Assembly: GCA_001871435.1 (NCBI GenBank)
Contig: MNVC01000041.1
Span: forward strand, 1 to 7,260
Length of the DNA stretch: 7,260 bases
Origin: Candidatus Magasanikbacteria bacterium CG1_02_32_51
GTDB taxonomy: Bacteria > Patescibacteriota > Patescibacteriia > Magasanikbacterales > UBA922
Direction of reading: 5' to 3'
Within the stretch, counting starts at the first letter, position 1, and every line of letters starts with the position of its first letter. A program made the translations under genes and the position numbers. Shown here in pieces: positions 4,340 to 7,260 of the stretch. The notes under the pieces are model-generated. The model was given only the letters and a program-made list of their open reading frames with translations. It was not told the origin of the DNA and ran no database searches.

Positions 4340-6709
4340 ATGCCAGAAGAAAAAAACGAATTTAATTATCTAAAAGAGAATATAACAAAAATGGGACAGT
4401 GGGTGACGTACTTCCAAAAAAAACAAGAAAATTTAGACCAAAGACTTTCTGTAGTTGAAGAAAGATTATCTATAAAACAAGCAACACCAGTAGAAACAAT
4501 ACAGAATCAAAAAACACCAGAACAAAATAATATAAAAAAAGTTTTTGGGTTTATATCAATTATGGTTGGGGTAGTTTTCTCTCTAACTTTTTTTGATAGT
4601 CTAAATTATAGATATAACTATGGCTATGGTTATAATAGCTATGACTATAACCAAATTATTTTGGGAGTATTTTTGATATTATTAGGAATATTTTTAGTCT
4701 CCTACAAAAAAAGAGGATCAACAATCCAAAAAAATAATATACAAACATCTACACCATCTGTAGATTACCAACAAATTCCTTTGATAAAAAAAGAAAACAT
4801 ACTAGAAAACAAAGCAAAGAAAAATTCCCTTGAGGAAGACATTGGTATGAAATGGTTTGCTAGAATTGGAATCCTAGCTTTGGTAATAGGTGTAGGATTT
4901 TTTATCAAATACGCTATAGACATGAACTGGATAAATCATCTAACCAGAATAATCCTTGGAGTTGTTTTTGGTATTGTCTTAATAGTCTTTGGTGAAATAA
5001 TATCTAAAAAAGAGAAATACCTAAATTGGGGGAAAACTCTAGTAGGAGGAGGAATCGCCATAGTCTATTTTGTTGTCTATGCAGCCTATTATTTTCCAGT
5101 ATATAGAGTAGCTCTAGGGATAAACCAACTCATGGATATCGCACTTTTAACAGTAGTAGTCATTTTTGCCATTGGAATTTCTTTGAGAGATAACTCACAA
5201 ATTATTGCAATTGGGGCTTTTTCACTTGGATTTATTACTTCTTTACTAAGTAACAATTTTGAATTAATTACTGTCATTTACAACCTACTACTCTGTTTTG
5301 GTTTGGCAACAATTGTTTCTTACAAAGAATGGCCAATTATTGGTACTGTTGGTGTGGTAGCCTTTTATCTAATGTATTCCTTTTGGACATATAGTGGTAA
5401 TGCAAATCATTTTTATCTCAACATTCTGCAACTTGTTTCTTATTTTGTTTCCTTTTCATTACAATCTTTCTTTTTGTCAAAAAGAAAAGAATTTTGGAAT
5501 AAAAATGTTATTATGATTTTGCTGAATTCCTTTTTGTTTTTCTTTTTTTGTTATTGGCAAATTGACCACAACTACCATGATTATCTAGGTCTATTCGCTT
5601 TGTGTATGTCTATTGTCCACTTTTTTAGCTTTTATCTATACAAAAAAACAGCAGAGGTCAACTCTACAAATACCCAACTATATCTTGCCTTGTTTTATCT
5701 CACTTTGACAATACCTATTCAACTTAATCCAGAATGGATAACTATATTTTGGTCACTAGAAACACTTCTTTTGACATTGTTGGCATTCAAAACAAAAAAT
5801 AAAACAATCAAAACATCTTCCTATCTTGTAGCCATATTTACGGCGTTAAAGACCATTACCTACGACACAACAGTTTTACACGATTTAGACTTAAATCACC
5901 TACTAAACAGTACTAGACTATTTTCTTTTTTATTTACTATATTGTGTTTTTATATAATTTATAAAATTTTTGAAAAAAATCAAGATAGTTTAAATGAACA
6001 AGATGTAATTATAGCAAAGGCCTACTCTTGGTTGACATCAATATTTTTGGTTATAATTATATTTATAGAATTAGTAACCGACCATTCATTCTTAGTATCT
6101 ATCATTTTGTCTATATTCTCTATCACATATTTATTAACTTCAGGCATTGTCAAAAAAAATATTTTTTATCAATCTGTAGCAATATATCTAGTATTATTTC
6201 TCAAAGTTTTATTTTTTGACTCTTGGAAACTACATGACTTTGACTATAGTAATTTCCTATTCAGTACTCGTCTCTTATCCTTTATAACTGCTATAGGAGT
6301 ACTATATGTTGCCAGTCAATACTTAGAAAAAAGAAAATCCTCACTATTGGAAAAAAGACAAGATTCTTTAAAACCTTCAGAATCATATTTACCAGATGTA
6401 TACTCTTATGCAGGAACATTTTTAGCTTTTGTTTTAGTAATTTTAGAAATGCAAGAATTTTGGATATCTGTTGGTTGGACATTTTTAGCAATGATTATTT
6501 TGTTGTTGGGTATTGCTTATAGAAAAAAATATTTAAGATTACAAGGTATGCTAATTTTCGCAGCCACCATCTTGAAAGTATTTATATATGACACCCGGGG
6601 TTTGGACACTATCTATCGTACTATTTCCTATATGGTTTTAGGTGTCATCTTATTATTAGTTTCATTCGTTTATACTAAATACAAAGAAAAACTAAAGGAA
6701 ATTATATAA
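4340..6709 (+). CDS. DUF2339 polytopic membrane protein
   Basis: This 789-residue protein has a charged, probably coiled-coil N-terminus (about 20-50), two membrane segments (about 68-86 and 105-122), a polar linker, and then a long run of roughly twenty or more hydrophobic segments to the C-terminus. Residues 163-252 carry the DUF2339 signature: E-E-D-I-G-M-K-W-F-A-R-I-G, then G-V-G-F-F-I-K-Y-A-I-D, F-G-E-I-I-S and G-G-G-I-A-I-V-Y-F-V-V-Y-A-A-Y. The family is widespread and has no established function; transport or envelope roles are guesses. Its C-terminal half holds three related units with LK-x4-YD or FD cores at about 503, 621 and 745. The first external loop (89-105) is very rich in tyrosine, glycine and asparagine. 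An in-frame TAA at 4322-4324 fixes the ATG as start. It has its own promoter and no clear terminator, only AT-rich sequence (6710-6799), before the Nudix gene. Confidence 0.88.
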   Translation: MPEEKNEFNYLKENITKMGQWVTYFQKKQENLDQRLSVVEERLSIKQATPVETIQNQKTPEQNNIKKVFGFISIMVGVVFSLTFFDSLNYRYNYGYGYNSYDYNQIILGVFLILLGIFLVSYKKRGSTIQKNNIQTSTPSVDYQQIPLIKKENILENKAKKNSLEEDIGMKWFARIGILALVIGVGFFIKYAIDMNWINHLTRIILGVVFGIVLIVFGEIISKKEKYLNWGKTLVGGGIAIVYFVVYAAYYFPVYRVALGINQLMDIALLTVVVIFAIGISLRDNSQIIAIGAFSLGFITSLLSNNFELITVIYNLLLCFGLATIVSYKEWPIIGTVGVVAFYLMYSFWTYSGNANHFYLNILQLVSYFVSFSLQSFFLSKRKEFWNKNVIMILLNSFLFFFFCYWQIDHNYHDYLGLFALCMSIVHFFSFYLYKKTAEVNSTNTQLYLALFYLTLTIPIQLNPEWITIFWSLETLLLTLLAFKTKNKTIKTSSYLVAIFTALKTITYDTTVLHDLDLNHLLNSTRLFSFLFTILCFYIIYKIFEKNQDSLNEQDVIIAKAYSWLTSIFLVIIIFIELVTDHSFLVSIILSIFSITYLLTSGIVKKNIFYQSVAIYLVLFLKVLFFDSWKLHDFDYSNFLFSTRLLSFITAIGVLYVASQYLEKRKSSLLEKRQDSLKPSESYLPDVYSYAGTFLAFVLVILEMQEFWISVGWTFLAMIILLLGIAYRKKYLRLQGMLIFAATILKVFIYDTRGLDTIYRTISYMVLGVILLLVSFVYTKYKEKLKEII

Positions 6710-6799
6710 AAAAAATTCTTTTTATTAATAAAATTAATACAACATAAAAAAACAACTTACAAATATATTTTAAGATTTTTAACACAGACAATTAGTTTT

Positions 6800-7081
6800 A
6801 TGAAAAAACAGCGACATCAAAATACACCTGCATCTTTTTTAGTTCTTATAAAAAACAACAAAGTACTACTACGCCGTTTCAACACAAAGTATGAAGATGG
6901 TAATTACTCGATGATCGCTGGGCATGTCGATCAAGGTAAAACATTTACACAGTGTATAATAAGAGAAGCAAAAGAAGAGGCTGATATAAAAATGAACTAC
7001 CTCGCAGCATCGTGCCCTAGGCTGATCAGTCCTCTGGCTGAAGCTGACGAGGTATCCAGCGGAAGATATTTATTATATTGA
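6800..7081 (+). pseudogene. Nudix hydrolase, C-terminus lost and replaced by foreign sequence
   Basis: The 93-residue frame begins like a Nudix hydrolase: beta strands A-S-F-L-V-L-I-K-N-N-K-V-L-L-R-R (11-26), D-G-N-Y-S-M-I-A-G-H-V-D (33-44), and a Nudix box from G41 to I63. The box keeps R55, E56, E59 and E60, which are the core metal-binding residues, but has K47 where the family has glutamate and D62 where it has glycine. Family members of this type are usually 130-160 residues. Here homology stops at about residue 67, and the last 25 residues are encoded by a GC-rich hairpin unlike the gene body. The missing half includes the substrate-side beta strands, so the product is probably inactive. 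Hydrolysis of a nucleoside diphosphate derivative would be the ancestral role. It could instead be a diverging short protein, but the composition break argues for truncation. No Shine-Dalgarno or clear promoter is seen. Confidence 0.72.
6998..7054 (+). other. GC-rich hairpin island at the break in the Nudix gene
   Basis: Bases 7001-7060 are 60% GC, about double the surroundings. TACCTCGCAGC (6998-7008) pairs with GCTGACGAGGTA (7043-7054) through 11 pairs with one bulged A. Inside lie the palindrome CTGATCAG (7022-7029), a GCC-CTA-GGC mini-hairpin (7014-7022) and three copies of GCTGA (7021, 7037, 7043). It could be the remains of a mobile element end or a structured RNA. It matches no RNA family that I can name. 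Confidence 0.55.
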
Positions 7082-7139
7082 GAAAATCAACGTTTCTCAA
7101 ACTCTTCCTTATATGGAAACCTCGAGGCAAGCCTCTAGG
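7078..7139 (+). other. Row of three hairpins after the Nudix remnant
   Basis: The first hairpin is TTGAGAAA (7078-7085) with TTTCTCAA (7093-7100), eight perfect pairs over a 7-base loop. The second is TTCC (7105-7108) with GGAA (7115-7118). The third spans 7120-7139: CCT-C-GAGGC and GCCTC-T-AGG, eight pairs with one mismatch. The first begins on the stop codon of the Nudix frame. No T-run follows any of them, so they do not look like terminators. No gene is recognised in 7082-7174. Confidence 0.5.
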
Positions 7140-7152
7140 AATACAATGATTT

Positions 7153-7176
7153 AAAAATAAAAAACAACTTTTGTTG
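7153..7176 (-). terminator. Possible weak terminator on the minus strand
   Basis: On the minus strand CAAC-AAAA-GTTG (7176-7165) is followed by TTTTTTATTTTT. The stem is only 4 bp, so this is a weak candidate. It would stop transcription leaving the IS-like element leftward. Confidence 0.3.
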
Positions 7177-7260
7177 AACTGTACCCCGTTTAGTAGACAC
7201 GGATAAAAAACAACGAAATTAGATTTGGAGGGAAAGAAGATGATTCTTGTATTGTACAGG
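7175..7260 (+). mobile_element. Probable left end of an insertion sequence (IS3-like), cut by window end
   Basis: TGAACTGTACCCCG (7175-7188) followed by AGTAGACACGG (7192-7202) resembles the terminal repeats of IS3-family elements, which often combine a TGTACCCC-type start with a GTGGACAC or GTAGACAC block. About 40 bases later come a strong ribosome binding site and an ATG, the layout expected for the first transposase frame. The other end and the transposase are beyond the window, so family assignment rests on the terminus alone. Confidence 0.5.
7240..7260 (+). CDS. Start of an unidentified gene, possibly a transposase first frame (partial)
   Basis: GGAGGG (7227-7232) lies 7 bases before the ATG at 7240-7242, a good Shine-Dalgarno and the only one in the window. 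Seven codons are visible (M-I-L-V-L-Y-R) before the window ends. These are too few for identification. The position just inside an IS-like terminus suggests a transposase reading frame. Confidence 0.4.

Noticed and set aside
6028..6491. Short frames on both strands inside the DUF2339 gene
   Set aside because: Their hydrophobic or lysine-rich composition simply mirrors the AT-rich membrane-protein codons of the real frame.
7026..7154. Alternative open frame continuing past the Nudix stop
   Set aside because: It has no start codon near its beginning and no similarity to a Nudix C-terminus that I can see, so a simple frameshift does not restore the enzyme.
7179..7259. CTGTAC (7179-7184) and GTACAG (7254-7259) as paired element ends
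   Set aside because: A 6-bp match is easily found by chance, and the spacing is too short for an IS with a transposase.

Overview
The window is AT-rich (about 30% GC by eye) and reads with the standard code; TGA is used as a stop. It carries a tRNA-Cys without an encoded CCA end, a small secreted 3D-domain protein, a class A penicillin-binding protein with an Ig-like tail, and a very large DUF2339 membrane protein. The complete genes have no Shine-Dalgarno sequence at their starts, although several have near-consensus sigma-70 promoters. This set and style suggest a small-genome bacterium with a peptidoglycan wall, plausibly of the Patescibacteria/CPR type. That taxonomic guess is inference only.

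Layout: (1) Bases 1-204 are the 3' end and right terminus of an IS30-family element, which cuts off the N-terminal part of a GIY-YIG nuclease gene (208-420). (2) Bases 395-602 are a tandem duplication around tRNA-Cys. The first copy (411-482) is intact. In the second (525-592) the anticodon arm is replaced by a 26-bp perfect GC-rich palindrome. A bidirectional terminator (597-626) closes this block. (3) A minus-strand secreted 3D-domain protein (640-1188) is divergent from a plus-strand PBP1A-type peptidoglycan synthase (1409-4246). Their 220-bp intergenic region holds two near-consensus promoters that point at each other, a leader hairpin and several dyads. (4) After a terminator whose T-tract abuts the next promoter, a 789-residue DUF2339 membrane protein (4340-6709) carries three diverged copies of a C-terminal unit. 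(5) The right end is accessory: a Nudix gene (6800-7081) loses homology in a sharply GC-rich hairpin (about 7000-7060), followed by a run of further hairpins and what looks like the left end of another IS (about 7175 onward), with the only clear Shine-Dalgarno in the window.

Functionally, the central part is a cell-envelope block: the PBP polymerises and cross-links peptidoglycan, the 3D protein is probably an exported wall-associated protein, and DUF2339 is an uncharacterised polytopic membrane protein. Both flanks are zones of insertion and gene decay.
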